From an uncultured Schlesneria sp. (GTDB lineage Bacteria > Planctomycetota > Planctomycetia > Planctomycetales > Planctomycetaceae), in contig CAIMFH010000147.1 in assembly GCA_903840265.1 (NCBI GenBank), positions 147,458 through 211,457 on the forward strand: a stretch of 64,000 nucleotides of DNA. Reading direction: 5' to 3'. Shown one piece after another: positions 26,687-36,354 of this stretch. Each line of letters starts with the position of its first letter. The stretch's first letter is position 1. A program made the translations under genes and the position numbers. The notes beneath the pieces were generated by a model. That model saw only the letters and a program-made list of their open reading frames with translations, was not told the origin of the DNA and did not search any database.

Positions 26687-27397
26687 ATGTTCAACCCACG
26701 TCACGCGGCTGTAGTTTTGCTGGCGGTCACGCTCGCCTGTGGCTGCACAACAGCTCGTCAGTCGAATACCGCTCGAACGGCTCGCGAGCAATTGTTGATT
26801 TCGAACGCCGTCGATCAAGCTTTGGCGAAAGTTGATTTCGCCGCCTTCCAGGGGCAAAAAGTCCTCGTCGAAGAGAAGTACCTGGACTGTAGCGACAAGG
26901 GCTACGTGGTCGGCTCCATCCGGCACCGACTGATGATCAATGGTGCTTCCATTGCTGCCAAACCCGAAGAAGCCGATGTCGTGATGGAACTGCGAAGCGG
27001 CGGTGTGGGCACTGATGACGCTGATTCCTACATCGGGATTCCGCAGATCGTTCTGCCCGGCATGCTGACGTTGCCTGAAGTGAAACTGGTGACGCGGACA
27101 AGGCAGTCGGCTCTCGCCAAGATCGGGATGGTCGCTTACGACGCCAAGTCCCATCAGCTATTAGGAGCGGGCGGCGTGTCATCCTCGCAGTCTGATGACA
27201 ACAACCTATTCGTCATGGGAGTTGGGCCGTTCCAATCAGGATCCGCTCGCCGAGAGCTCAAAGAAACAACCACTCCTTTGCCGAATCAGCCAATCCAACC
27301 GTTGCCAACGACTGTCGCTTTCAACGCCGCTTACGAATCCGCCCCAGATCGGCCTGAACGTTTGCAGCTTACGGGTGATAAGTCGGAAGAGAAGTGA
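26687..27397 (+). CDS. exported lipoprotein of unknown function (DUF6655-like)
   Basis: 236 residues. The N-terminus is a lipoprotein signal peptide with the lipobox LACGC, so Cys20 is expected to be lipidated. The following TARTAREQLLISNAVDQALA and the beta-rich EADVVMELRSGGVGTD region resemble planctomycete lipoproteins that I associate with DUF6655, from memory. The C-terminal 50 residues are Pro-rich and likely disordered. It is convergent with the PPC protein gene, with only 17 bases between the stop codons. Confidence 0.65.
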   Translation: MFNPRHAAVVLLAVTLACGCTTARQSNTARTAREQLLISNAVDQALAKVDFAAFQGQKVLVEEKYLDCSDKGYVVGSIRHRLMINGASIAAKPEEADVVMELRSGGVGTDDADSYIGIPQIVLPGMLTLPEVKLVTRTRQSALAKIGMVAYDAKSHQLLGAGGVSSSQSDDNNLFVMGVGPFQSGSARRELKETTTPLPNQPIQPLPTTVAFNAAYESAPDRPERLQLTGDKSEEK

Positions 27398-27414
27398 TCA
27401 GTCTCTGATATGAG

Positions 27415-29037
27415 TTACTTCTTGACGGTCAGCCAGATCGCTGAGGATTCCGTCTGGAACGCCTTCAGAGTGACTGTTGCGACCTTCACGTTAGACGATT
27501 CTGCCAGTCGACCGATAATCTGGATCGGCCCGGAAAACGTCGCCTGCCCATCCGACTTCAGAATCAGCTTCACAGTCTTGGAACTGTCTCCTTTGGACGC
27601 CGATGTCACGGGTTCGGCCGACACGCCGTCGGGCATACCAGTTGCCCGGATGGCGATTTCCTGCTCAAAACCCGACCGCGTAATCGTGATGGGGATTTCC
27701 AACGGTTTCCCGCCACTCAAAACGAACGCATCGGCGGCGACTGACAACGTAAAGTCGGGCTGAGTCTCAGTGATCGAGAGCAGATACGCATAGCGTTCGC
27801 CACCATGAGAGAACCGATCGAAAACCGTCACGCGGAATTCGCCGTCGGCGGGTAACGTATACTCCACGTCGGGATCGATGGACTGCTTCCCGTCGTCATC
27901 GGCTTCTTTCAAGACTTTACCAGCCGTATCGTAGATGCGCAGGACGGGATCCAATGGCGATCCCCATTCGCGAGCACTCACCTCGAACCGCAACCGTTGT
28001 CCCTTCTTGGCCTGAAACTGATAGGCATCAATATCGCGAGCCTGTGAAATCTCGCCGCTGACAACGCCGGGCACGGTGATCGGCGAAGCCTGCGCCAGAT
28101 CGTTCGGTTCACGCTCAACGATCGTGGCATCCGGAGAGACGATGATCGAAACGGGCAGGCGATGGCTCAATCCGTCAACTGGCCATTCAAATCGCCGACC
28201 AATCGCCGACACTGGTGCTGTGACATCGAATTCGCTCGGTGCGAGATTCCAGCCGCGCAATTGAAGTCGTTGCGTCTGACCGCCCTGAATGGCGAGCGGC
28301 AACACGTGGTCGACAAACGAACCTCCAGTGACCAACAGGCGATAGACACAGGCCGGACTGCCAAACAATCGAATACTGCTGTCGGGCGTTGCGGGAAAAG
28401 CCCATGTCCGCAGCATATAGATCCCATCCTGAGGGGCCATGAAATTCAGTTGTGGGTCAAATCCCTGGTCATCTTCGTTCTGCTCCAACACAAAACCTTC
28501 CGGTCCCAGGATCTGCAGGACAGCATCCTGAGGCGATCCCAACGTTCGATTCGCCATCAGCGAAGCGACAATGATCTGCCCCTTCTTCAGCGACACCGCG
28601 AAGCAATCGGCATCTCCGTTCTTGCCGTGCCGACCATTCACAACCACCGGCAAATCGGGCAACGGCGGGGCCTTCGCGACTTCATCATTCGGTTCCGCTT
28701 CGTCGATCTCTGGATGCGTGCCAATGACAAATGGCCGCAGGCCTGACGCTCCCTCGTCGTTATAGAAGCGCAGCCAACACACACCAGGTTCGGCCCACAA
28801 GGCCACACCAATCGTGATCGGACCAGGCTTCTCGGGGAATGAGACAGTCACCCCAGGGCGCGAGCACCAGACTCGATTCACCCCGTCGCCGAGCTTTCCC
28901 AGGATGGTCACGCTGGTGGAAGAGCCCTGCTGACAGCCCGCGGGAAACAGTGATGTCACATCCGGCGGCGCGGCTTGAGCGACCAGGCAGTGCCACACGA
29001 TCAAACCGAGACTCGCGATGATTGGCTTTGCGGTCAC
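27415..29037 (-). CDS. exported protein with pre-peptidase C-terminal (PPC) domains
   Basis: 540 residues from a GTG at 29037 with GGAG upstream; a TTG at 29049 also opens the frame but lacks a binding site. A signal peptide is cleaved near AQA. An Ig-like N-terminal domain (about 25-105) is followed by PPC-type beta sandwiches that begin with EAEPNDEVAKAPPLP and EREPNDLAQASPITV and contain DADCFAVSLKKGQ and DIDAYQFQAKKGQ. These are classical PPC signatures in planctomycete secreted proteins. No protease domain is present, so it is likely a binding or structural surface protein. It follows the DUF2784 gene by 41 bases. Confidence 0.82.
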   Translation of the reverse strand: MTAKPIIASLGLIVWHCLVAQAAPPDVTSLFPAGCQQGSSTSVTILGKLGDGVNRVWCSRPGVTVSFPEKPGPITIGVALWAEPGVCWLRFYNDEGASGLRPFVIGTHPEIDEAEPNDEVAKAPPLPDLPVVVNGRHGKNGDADCFAVSLKKGQIIVASLMANRTLGSPQDAVLQILGPEGFVLEQNEDDQGFDPQLNFMAPQDGIYMLRTWAFPATPDSSIRLFGSPACVYRLLVTGGSFVDHVLPLAIQGGQTQRLQLRGWNLAPSEFDVTAPVSAIGRRFEWPVDGLSHRLPVSIIVSPDATIVEREPNDLAQASPITVPGVVSGEISQARDIDAYQFQAKKGQRLRFEVSAREWGSPLDPVLRIYDTAGKVLKEADDDGKQSIDPDVEYTLPADGEFRVTVFDRFSHGGERYAYLLSITETQPDFTLSVAADAFVLSGGKPLEIPITITRSGFEQEIAIRATGMPDGVSAEPVTSASKGDSSKTVKLILKSDGQATFSGPIQIIGRLAESSNVKVATVTLKAFQTESSAIWLTVKK

Positions 29038-29078
29038 CAGTAACTCCAAACAGCAATCATTCGAGGTAGGGAAATTGA

Positions 29079-29495
29079 TCAGTTACAACGGGGCGGCTTG
29101 CTCCACGGCCAATGCGGAGGAGCCAACAGGAACGATCCCACGACCAGAGTTCCAAACACCGTATAGATCACCGTAAAGACCCAGGGCTGGGCTTCATAGA
29201 AGAGCAGATCGTGGACAAGGTTGGCAAGGAAGGCTCCCTGATACGCTTGTTGACCCGCCAGTGATCGCAGTTTCCGCTCCCAGGTTGTCAGCGGGCAGGT
29301 GATACCGGCCCACGCTTCAGCAACAACGACGATAATCATCCCCAAGTGGCAACTTCGCAACCAGAAGTTGCGAATCCAGCGCTGCCGAAGCAAGATCCCG
29401 ATCCAGATGGCCGGCAGCCCGAGGACCACAACCAGGACATACAGCAGGTGGACAATCACCACGAAATCGGCGGTCAGGCGGTACATGAGCGTCAT
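29079..29495 (-). CDS. DUF2784 family membrane protein
   Basis: 138 residues, four membrane helices (about 8-34, 46-66, 84-98 and 104-122). The sequences VIVHLLYVLVVVLGLPAIW, ITCPLTTWERKLR and LVHDLLFYEAQPWVFTVIY are diagnostic of DUF2784. Function is unknown. The ATG at 29486 (residue 4) is an alternative start. It is transcribed with the PPC gene and probably with the esterase gene upstream, which ends 111 bases before it. Confidence 0.88.
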   Translation of the reverse strand: MTLMYRLTADFVVIVHLLYVLVVVLGLPAIWIGILLRQRWIRNFWLRSCHLGMIIVVVAEAWAGITCPLTTWERKLRSLAGQQAYQGAFLANLVHDLLFYEAQPWVFTVIYTVFGTLVVGSFLLAPPHWPWSKPPRCN

Positions 29496-29605
29496 GCACC
29501 ATCAGACCCCGTTGCTCGCTGGTTATTCCCACGTCCGTTGGTGTTTCTCAGAACTGCAGTGCCTCGGCCCTGAAAGCCCGCACCGAAAGCGATTGAAGGG
29601 ACGTG

Positions 29606-31330
29606 TTACAACCGTGGATTGCCCGGCTTGTTCGGGGCGTCCCAGCCATTGGCCCCTTTCACTTTGACCCGACGCGAATAGACGCGATCGCCACAGGTGC
29701 AGACCAGCAGATCAAAGTCGGGTCCGCCGAAGGTCAGGTTCGAAACCTTGCCATTCGGAGTCGGGATGATGCAGTTGACTCGGCCGGGCTGATCGCAAAC
29801 CTGAAGTCCCATGCGAGTCGCCACCCAGACACGGCCGTCGCGATCGGTGCGAACTCCATCGGCCCCTGAATCGTCAGCCGTATCGGGCGCATGCAGATGA
29901 AAATACTTCTGTTTGTGAGCCAGCGATCCGTCAGCTTGAATCTGATAGCTGTAGACCCAGTGGCTGCGGCTATCGGCGACGTACAACAATGTCTGATCGG
30001 GCGAACAGCACAGCCCATTCGCGAACTTCAGACCCGAATCGACGACTTTCTTCTCACCCTTGGATGAGACATACCAGACCTTGCTGTCCGGCGCGACGAA
30101 TGGGGCCGTTGCGAATAGACTGCCGTCGTGACGAACGACCAGGTCATTTCCTTTAAATCCGTCGGCAAAGACAGTCGACTTTCCTGCATCATCCCAAGCC
30201 AACACTTGCTCCGTTGCCCCGGCATTGGCGTACAGTCGGCCGTCAGGACCGAATGCCTGTCCGTCACCTCGCTGCGAATCGGCCAGGAACTCGGTCACTT
30301 TGCCATCCAGCCCCAGCTTGAAAGTCTTGCTGGCACCGACATCATTATAGAAGACTTCACCTTTGGCATTGACCGACGGACCTTCGGTGAACTTGTAGCC
30401 TTCACCGACCAGCTTCCACTCTTCGCCGGGAATCAGAATCTCCTGTATCTGTGGCGACCCCTTGCCGATTGCAATCTGTTGCGGCCAATCCTTCCACAGC
30501 CAACGCATCGCGTCGGGGAAGAGTTCCGTCGCGTGATTGCCATTGTGCCCGCCATCGCCCCAGTTGTGGGTCACTTCATAACCAGCGAAGACCAGTGACC
30601 GCTCCATCGCCTGATTCGCCATCCACCAGTCGCCGCCATAAATGTTCAGATCTTTGCTGCCATCTTCCAAGTAAACTCGCAGTGGCTTGGGTTCGTACTT
30701 GCGAATCAAGGTCGAGTAGTTCTGGCCACCACGCAGCCCAACATAAGTGCCGATCGCGCTGAAGACACGACGGAATGCGTCGGGTCGCTCCCAAGCGGCG
30801 GTGAAGGCACAGATGGCTCCGCTGCTCGCCCCGCCAATCGCGCGATCATTGCCATCTTTCGAAAGCTTGATCGCTCGCCCATCGGCCGTGGATTTCGTTT
30901 CGACGGCCGGCAGCAGTTCGTCCAGTACAAACCGCGCGTAGCCATCTCCCAAGCCGTCATATTCGAAGCTGCGATTAAATCGCGGCAGCGCTTCATTCGA
31001 AGTCGCCTTCACCACGCCCGGAGTGACAAACACGCCAATCGTGATCGGCATCTCCCCTTTATGGATCAATTGATCGAAGACAGCGGGAGCGTTGTATTGC
31101 ACGCCATCCTGATTCACGTAGACACAGGCCGGCTTGGCAGGGTCGTATTGCTTCGGAACATAAACGGACACGTCGCGAGTCGTGCCGGGAAAGATCTTGC
31201 TCTCGGCAAAAGGGAACTTGATCAGTTCTCCCTGCGGGATTGTGTCGTCTGCCGCACGAGAGTTGTGAGACGAAACGGCGACGACAACCGCCGCAAACCA
31301 CACCGCCAAACGCATTGAACAAAGTTGCAC
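29606..31330 (-). CDS. exported esterase - SMP-30/gluconolactonase fusion
   Basis: 574 residues. A GTG at 31330 has GGAAGG upstream; an ATG at 31315 is possible. A signal peptide ends near NSRA. Residues about 35-280 form an alpha/beta hydrolase of the enterochelin esterase/esterase D type with the nucleophile elbow GASSG (167-171, Ser169) and a candidate His262 in GDGGHNGNH. Residues about 305-560 form an SMP-30/gluconolactonase-like beta-propeller (FTEGPSVNAKGEVFYNDV, GANGVRTDRDG-like strands). Metal-binding Glu/Asp/Asn of the propeller appear present. The pairing suggests sequential hydrolysis of an ester or lactone sugar derivative in the periplasm (inferred). Confidence 0.85.
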   Translation of the reverse strand: MQLCSMRLAVWFAAVVVAVSSHNSRAADDTIPQGELIKFPFAESKIFPGTTRDVSVYVPKQYDPAKPACVYVNQDGVQYNAPAVFDQLIHKGEMPITIGVFVTPGVVKATSNEALPRFNRSFEYDGLGDGYARFVLDELLPAVETKSTADGRAIKLSKDGNDRAIGGASSGAICAFTAAWERPDAFRRVFSAIGTYVGLRGGQNYSTLIRKYEPKPLRVYLEDGSKDLNIYGGDWWMANQAMERSLVFAGYEVTHNWGDGGHNGNHATELFPDAMRWLWKDWPQQIAIGKGSPQIQEILIPGEEWKLVGEGYKFTEGPSVNAKGEVFYNDVGASKTFKLGLDGKVTEFLADSQRGDGQAFGPDGRLYANAGATEQVLAWDDAGKSTVFADGFKGNDLVVRHDGSLFATAPFVAPDSKVWYVSSKGEKKVVDSGLKFANGLCCSPDQTLLYVADSRSHWVYSYQIQADGSLAHKQKYFHLHAPDTADDSGADGVRTDRDGRVWVATRMGLQVCDQPGRVNCIIPTPNGKVSNLTFGGPDFDLLVCTCGDRVYSRRVKVKGANGWDAPNKPGNPRL

Positions 31331-31646
31331 AGCTTCGGTCCTTCCAGGTGCGAGCAGTCAAAATACGGGTTGAGCCGGCCATGATAGCCACAAGAAATGA
31401 CAAACCAAGCGAGAGCTGGGAGTTCTTTGATGCGAACGCGGCATCAGAACGTGTACCAACCACGCTACAACCCGAAGACCGTAAGGTCACTTTTTAGCCA
31501 CTCGTCTTCGCCAGTTCCGTGAACCGTTGCATCTTTGGTCCCGCGTGGTAAACTCTGCTCCGTCGTAGAGTGTCGTGAAAAGCGGCTGGCGGTAGGGATT
31601 TTGTCAGAACGCATTTGCCAGCAAGTAGTTGAGGTTAGGACCTGAG
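31331..31646 (+). other. intergenic region upstream of rpsO
   Basis: 316 bases between the divergent esterase and rpsO genes. The only candidate promoter is listed separately; no gene is visible. Confidence 0.4.
31527..31554 (+). promoter_or_regulatory. candidate sigma-70 promoter for rpsO
   Basis: TTGCAT, 16 bases, TAAACT, ending 93 bases before the rpsO start. The match to the housekeeping consensus is fair and the position is sensible, but similar matches can occur by chance. Confidence 0.35.
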
Positions 31647-31916
31647 ATGTCAATCACGAAAGAACGTAAGACAGAGTTGATTCAAGAGTATCGACGCGGA
31701 GACGTCGATACGGGTTCTCCTGAAGTTCAGATTGCGGTGTTGTCGTCGCGCATTGCCCAATTGACCGAACATCTAAAAGGTCATGTGAAGGATCATGCAG
31801 GACGCCGCGGTTTGCTGATGCTGGTAAGCAAGCGTCGCAAGCTGTTGAACTATCTCGACAACCATGCCAAGAGCCGGTATACAGAAGTTATCGGCCGACT
31901 CGGACTGCGTAAGTAA
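31647..31916 (+). CDS. rpsO: 30S ribosomal protein S15
   Basis: 89 residues, the exact normal length of bacterial S15. It begins [18 protein letters not shown] and contains the conserved [29 protein letters not shown] and [10 protein letters not shown] motifs that bind 16S rRNA helices 20-22. The frame is open from 31629, but the ATG at 31647 matches the family start. It precedes pnp, the standard rpsO-pnp order, in which S15 feedback and RNase processing usually control both genes. Confidence 0.98.
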   Translation: MSITKERKTELIQEYRRGDVDTGSPEVQIAVLSSRIAQLTEHLKGHVKDHAGRRGLLMLVSKRRKLLNYLDNHAKSRYTEVIGRLGLRK

Positions 31917-32066
31917 TTGCAGCCCAAACTGTTGTGGCGACAGGCGTCTGGTCTGTTGCCTGAGCGGGTCAGTGCGGTCATCAGTCGTTAGCCTGACCCA
32001 ATCGAACTCGGTTGCCAACGCACATCTGCGGGCAACCCTCAATCCATTCTTTGTAGGAAATCAATA

Positions 32067-34199
32067 GTGAAAGTAGTCGTCGAAAGAGAATTTGCTGGTC
32101 GAACATTAAGCCTGACCAGTGGTGAAATGGCAAAGCAGGCCGCCGGTGCGGTCCTTGTTCGTTTTGGTGATACCGTTGTTTTTGTCGCTGCTCAAAATGG
32201 TCCATCGCGACCGGGAACTGACTTTTTCCCTTTGACATGCGACTACCGTGAACGTTCCGCCGCAGCTGGTAAGTTCCCCGGTGGCTTCATTAAGCGCGAA
32301 GGTCGGCCAACTACCAAGGAAATCCTGACCAGTCGCCTGACTGACCGACCCATCCGACCCCTCTTCCCCGGAGGATACATCGAGGAAGTCCAGGTGATGT
32401 CGAATGTCCTCTCGGTCGACACCGAGAATGATCCAGACGTACTGTCGATTATCGGGGCGAGTGCAGCACTAAGCATCGCCCCGGTTCCATTTCAGGGCCC
32501 GATCGCCGCAGTGCGAGTGGGCTTGCTGGAAGAAGAATTCGTGCTGATGCCAACGCGTCAGCAGATGGCAACCAGCCGCCTGGACCTGATCGTCGCCGGT
32601 AGCCACGATTCGGTGCTGATGATCGAAGGCTTCGGCCATCAGCTTCCCGAAGACCAGATGGCCGATGCGATCATGTTCGCTCAACGAGCCATTACCGAAC
32701 TCTGCCAGATGCAGACCGAATTCATCCAGAAGCTGGGCAAGGTAAAGACGGCGTTGCCACCGGCCGCTGTGAACCCTTTCGACGCCGCTCTGCGTGAGAA
32801 GGCTTACCAGCGGATGGAAGACGCCAAGGTTGGCGGAGTGAAGGCTGACCGCCGCGGTGCTCGTAGCGATCTGAAAGCCGCGTTGATCGAAGAGTTCTTC
32901 CCCAATGCTGCCGTAGCGACCGCTGACGGCTGGACCCGTGAACAATTCTCAACGGCCTTCTACGCTTTGGAATCACGCGTCGTTCGCGATCTGATCCTGA
33001 ATAAGAAGCAACGCCTGGACGGCCGCAAGCCAGACGATCTGCGAGCAGTCTCTTGCGAAGTCGGCATGCTGCCACGCGTCCACGGCTCGGCCTTGTTTAC
33101 CCGGGGCGAAACACAGTCGCTGGCAACCGTGACTCTCGGTACCGCTCGAGATACTCAACGAGTTGACGGGCTGTTCGATGAAGTCCAGAAGCGATTCATG
33201 CTGGACTACAACTTCCCGTCCTATTCGGTCGGTGAATGTCGTCCAATCCGTGGTCCCGGCCGTCGTGAAATTGGTCACGGAGCTTTGGCCGAGCGTTCGG
33301 TACAGTCCGTCATTCCAGCCGAAGAAAAGTTCCCGTACACGATTCGTGTCATCTCCGACATCATGGAATCGAACGGCAGCAGCTCGATGGCTTCGGTTTG
33401 CAGCGCGACGCTGTCACTGATGGACGCCGGTGTGCCAATCACTCAGCCCGTCGCAGGGATCTCAATCGGCCTCGTGAAGGAGCAGGATCGGTATGAACTG
33501 CTGACCGACATCATGGGCGACGAAGATCACTTCGGCGACATGGACTTCAAGGTCGCGGGAACTCAAAAGGGTGTGACTGGTATTCAGTTGGACCTGAAGA
33601 TCGCCGGCATTAACGAAGAGATCATTCGCAAGACGCTCGAGCAGGCTCGCAAGGCCCGTATTGAACTGCTGAAGACGATGCTGACCGGCATTCGTCGTCC
33701 GCGATCCGAGATCTCCGTCAACGCCCCGCGTTTGCTGCGTACGAAGATCGACCCTGCCAAGATTGGTCTGTTGATCGGTCCCGGCGGCAAGACGATCCGA
33801 GCGATCCAGGAAGAAACGGGCGCAACGATCGATATCACCGACGACGGGACCGTGATGATTTCGTGCGGCAAGAGCGAAGGTGCCGAAGACGCACTCGCTC
33901 GCGTCGAAGCGATGACCGAAGAGATCAAAGTCGGTCGCGTTTACAACGGAACGGTCAGTTCGATCAAGGATTTCGGGGCCTTCATCGAAATCGCTCCTGG
34001 CAAGGACGGCCTGTGCCACGTCAGCGAACTCGACACCGGCTTCGTCAAGAACGTCGGAGACATCTGTAAAGTCGGCGACAAGATCCAAGTGAAGGTGATC
34101 GCCATCGACGAACAGAATCGCGTCAAGCTGTCACGCAAAGCCATTCTGGTTGAGCAGGCCTCTCCAGAAGGCGATGCTCCAGCCGCTGACGACGAGTAA
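32067..34199 (+). CDS. pnp: polyribonucleotide nucleotidyltransferase (PNPase)
   Basis: 710 residues starting with GTG (TAGGAAATCAATA upstream). Domain order: first RNase PH-like core (about 1-140), alpha-helical linker (about 240-310), second catalytic RNase PH-like core (about 315-545, with RDLILNKKQRLDGRKPDDLR and SDIMESNGSSSMASVCSATL), KH domain (about 560-615, LIGPGGKTIRAIQEETGATI) and S1 domain (about 625-695, GTVSSIKDFGAFIEI). It degrades RNA 3'-5' phosphorolytically and acts in the RNA degradosome. It lies 150 bases downstream of rpsO in the same direction and is followed by a strong terminator. Confidence 0.97.
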   Translation: MKVVVEREFAGRTLSLTSGEMAKQAAGAVLVRFGDTVVFVAAQNGPSRPGTDFFPLTCDYRERSAAAGKFPGGFIKREGRPTTKEILTSRLTDRPIRPLFPGGYIEEVQVMSNVLSVDTENDPDVLSIIGASAALSIAPVPFQGPIAAVRVGLLEEEFVLMPTRQQMATSRLDLIVAGSHDSVLMIEGFGHQLPEDQMADAIMFAQRAITELCQMQTEFIQKLGKVKTALPPAAVNPFDAALREKAYQRMEDAKVGGVKADRRGARSDLKAALIEEFFPNAAVATADGWTREQFSTAFYALESRVVRDLILNKKQRLDGRKPDDLRAVSCEVGMLPRVHGSALFTRGETQSLATVTLGTARDTQRVDGLFDEVQKRFMLDYNFPSYSVGECRPIRGPGRREIGHGALAERSVQSVIPAEEKFPYTIRVISDIMESNGSSSMASVCSATLSLMDAGVPITQPVAGISIGLVKEQDRYELLTDIMGDEDHFGDMDFKVAGTQKGVTGIQLDLKIAGINEEIIRKTLEQARKARIELLKTMLTGIRRPRSEISVNAPRLLRTKIDPAKIGLLIGPGGKTIRAIQEETGATIDITDDGTVMISCGKSEGAEDALARVEAMTEEIKVGRVYNGTVSSIKDFGAFIEIAPGKDGLCHVSELDTGFVKNVGDICKVGDKIQVKVIAIDEQNRVKLSRKAILVEQASPEGDAPAADDE

Positions 34200-34232
34200 T
34201 TCGCAACGTCTTAGGACAGATTTGAAGTGACC

Positions 34233-34263
34233 AGCCCGGCATCATCGATGCCGGGCTGTTTTT
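34233..34263 (+). terminator. rho-independent terminator of pnp
   Basis: AGCCCGGCAT / ATGCCGGGCT perfect stem with a 5-base loop and then GTTTTT, 33 bases after the pnp stop. Confidence 0.9.
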
Positions 34264-34293
34264 GCGAACGGTCGGTTTCGAATCGGAAGCGTT

Positions 34294-35028
34294 ATGACCG
34301 ACGAATCCGCTACAGAACTCAATAACCTCGCTAACGATCATGAGCGATTGCGCACGCAGTACGCCGAGATCGCCACGCTGGCGGGGGGGCTGGCCCACGA
34401 AATTCGCAACCCTCTGTCCACGATCGGGCTGAATCTCGATCTACTTTCGGAAGAGCTGGGGGAATGCGATTCACAGCGAGATCGCCGGATTCTCAATAAA
34501 CTCACTGTGGTAAAGCGGCAGTGCCAGCAACTCGATCGGATCCTCGACGACTTTCTGCAGTTCGCGCGGGTGGGGACCCTGACCCTGAAACCGGCCGATC
34601 TGAATCAAACAGTCCTGGAGTTCATCGAGTTTTATGCTCCGCAAGCGGCCGAGCAAGGGATCGATATCAGCCCGCATCTAGCCGCGAATTTGCCGCCGGT
34701 CAAACTGGATGTCAATTTGTGGCGACAAGTCGTGATGAACCTGTCGCGCAACGCGCAACAGGCGATGCCGCAAGGCGGAGTCCTGGAACTACAGACGTAT
34801 CAGCGCGACGATCAGGTCGTGCTGGAAATCATTGATAACGGCAAAGGGATGAGCTCCGAGACGCAGGCGCGGATGTTCGACGCCTTCTACTCGACGAAGA
34901 AGGGAGGCAGCGGCTTAGGGCTGCCGACCGTCCGCAAGATTGTCGAAGCTCATCACGGTACGATTTCCTGTGAAAGCGAAGTCGGTCGCGGAACGCGGTT
35001 CAGCATCGCCCTTCCCATTTGCAATTGA
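34294..35028 (+). CDS. soluble sensor histidine kinase (NtrB type)
   Basis: 244 residues. The dimerisation/phosphoacceptor domain is at about 25-95 with His35 in GGLAHEIRNPLSTIG, a HisKA motif. The ATPase domain spans about 135-240 and has the N box (LSRNAQQAMPQGG), DNGKGM, and the G2 box GGSGLGLPTVRKIVEAHHG. No membrane helix and no clear PAS domain are present; the first 25 residues are a short helix only. It resembles the kinase core of NtrB/ZraS-like sensors. No response regulator gene is adjacent, so it is an orphan kinase in this window and its input must come from another protein. Confidence 0.9.
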   Translation: MTDESATELNNLANDHERLRTQYAEIATLAGGLAHEIRNPLSTIGLNLDLLSEELGECDSQRDRRILNKLTVVKRQCQQLDRILDDFLQFARVGTLTLKPADLNQTVLEFIEFYAPQAAEQGIDISPHLAANLPPVKLDVNLWRQVVMNLSRNAQQAMPQGGVLELQTYQRDDQVVLEIIDNGKGMSSETQARMFDAFYSTKKGGSGLGLPTVRKIVEAHHGTISCESEVGRGTRFSIALPICN

Positions 35029-35563
35029 GTTCCGGCCGCATGCCAGCGGCTACTCGGTTCCTTCCCATCTTCCAGCCCTATCTGCATGGGTCCGCGTGCT
35101 GCCGCAGGGCGGCTCATCTGAGAGTTGGGTCGGATCTCGTCCCCATCCCGCATCGCAACTAGTCGCGAATTTCGTGGCTGATCTTGATCCAGTGGACTGC
35201 ATCGAATCACTGGCTAAACATCTGTGTCCAGCAGCCGAAATCTGCCGGTAAATTCAGAACAGGTCGACTTTTTACCCCGGTCGGCAGCACTTTCCTCAAT
35301 TGCCCAAAAGTTTTGCGTCGACGAGCCGCTGTTTCCGGCAATGGCGACCTGGCCGGATTTTCCCGCGAAGCTGTTGACCTCACCGCCAGAATTCCCCGTC
35401 GAACTGAAGAGCAGGAACCGAGCGGTAAATAAATGCGTGCTAGAGTTGAGTCGACGCGGCGTCTGCGCTTGATTCGACCGCGAGGTTTTTTGAGTTCAGG
35501 TGATACGGATCCGTCGCGAAAAACAATTTAGTCGCATTCGGGCCTTGAGGGGGGTTAACGAAA
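35029..35563 (+). other. intergenic region of 535 bases
   Basis: It lies between the histidine kinase gene and the 227-residue unknown gene. Short frames present here have no binding site or family features. The promoter of the next gene is expected near its right end, but no clear boxes are seen. No RNA gene is recognised. Confidence 0.4.
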
Positions 35564-36247
35564 ATGGGGTTCTTGAAACGCTTCTTCAAGAACACGTATC
35601 GCGACGGCGAATCAAAACATGGTGGCAGCAGCTTCGAGAACTTGGACGAAGAACAGCTCGAAACCCATCTGAAGATCGCCCGATACGGTTCGTTTACTTT
35701 GACGGATGCCGTCCGTCCTTCGTACGACTTGCAAGTCGTTCCGCAGGCGGGATACCGGCATGATTCGTATCATGATCGCGAAACGGGGATCAAGATCCCG
35801 GTGATCATGGCTTCGGCCAGCCGCGAAGTTCTCACGGATCTGTTTTTTGAACTGCTGAATCCGCTGGGAAATCAGGTCGACATCGTGCTGGAAACCAGCC
35901 ACGAACGACGGGGCGGTCACGAGGATCTGTATCGCGAAGATATCGACATGCCCGTGCTGAAAAGCATGCTGTATGACTTCGAAGATCTATTGATGAATGA
36001 CGGCTGCAGCGGCTTGGCGGTATTGAATCCGAATGTGCCGCTGGAAGTGCAGTTCGACGAGCATAAGCTGCTGATCATGTACGGTCACGAATTGGTTGAT
36101 TTCGAAGACATCCTCGACGACTTCGGTTTGCCTTGTCGCGAGGATCTCAAGTTCATTACCGAAGCCGAGCATGTCCATTCTTCGACCGAAGAGTTTGCTC
36201 GAACCTTCGAACAGATGAAATATCGCCTTGGCATCGACGAAGACTAA
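35564..36247 (+). CDS. conserved-looking cytoplasmic protein of unknown function
   Basis: 227 residues. The ATG at 35564 follows a very strong GAGGGGGG binding site. The product begins MGFLKRFFKN, a short amphipathic helix, and then is acidic and mixed alpha/beta. Recognisable segments are SYDLQVVPQAGYRHDSYHDR, DIVLETSHERRGGHEDLY and EVQFDEHKLLIMYGHELVDF. No signal peptide, no membrane segment and no family I recognise. Strong translation signals and position suggest a real, well-expressed gene. It may share a transcript with the M14-like gene that starts 108 bases downstream. Confidence 0.7.
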   Translation: MGFLKRFFKNTYRDGESKHGGSSFENLDEEQLETHLKIARYGSFTLTDAVRPSYDLQVVPQAGYRHDSYHDRETGIKIPVIMASASREVLTDLFFELLNPLGNQVDIVLETSHERRGGHEDLYREDIDMPVLKSMLYDFEDLLMNDGCSGLAVLNPNVPLEVQFDEHKLLIMYGHELVDFEDILDDFGLPCREDLKFITEAEHVHSSTEEFARTFEQMKYRLGIDED

Positions 36248-36354
36248 CGATCTCGTCGACGCCGGTTGTTCACTGGCGAGTGGCTCTAGGTTGAGCCGCT
36301 CGCGTTTTCCTTCCGCACGACGGCGCAACCCCCGCGCCGAGTCTGGAGACCGAC

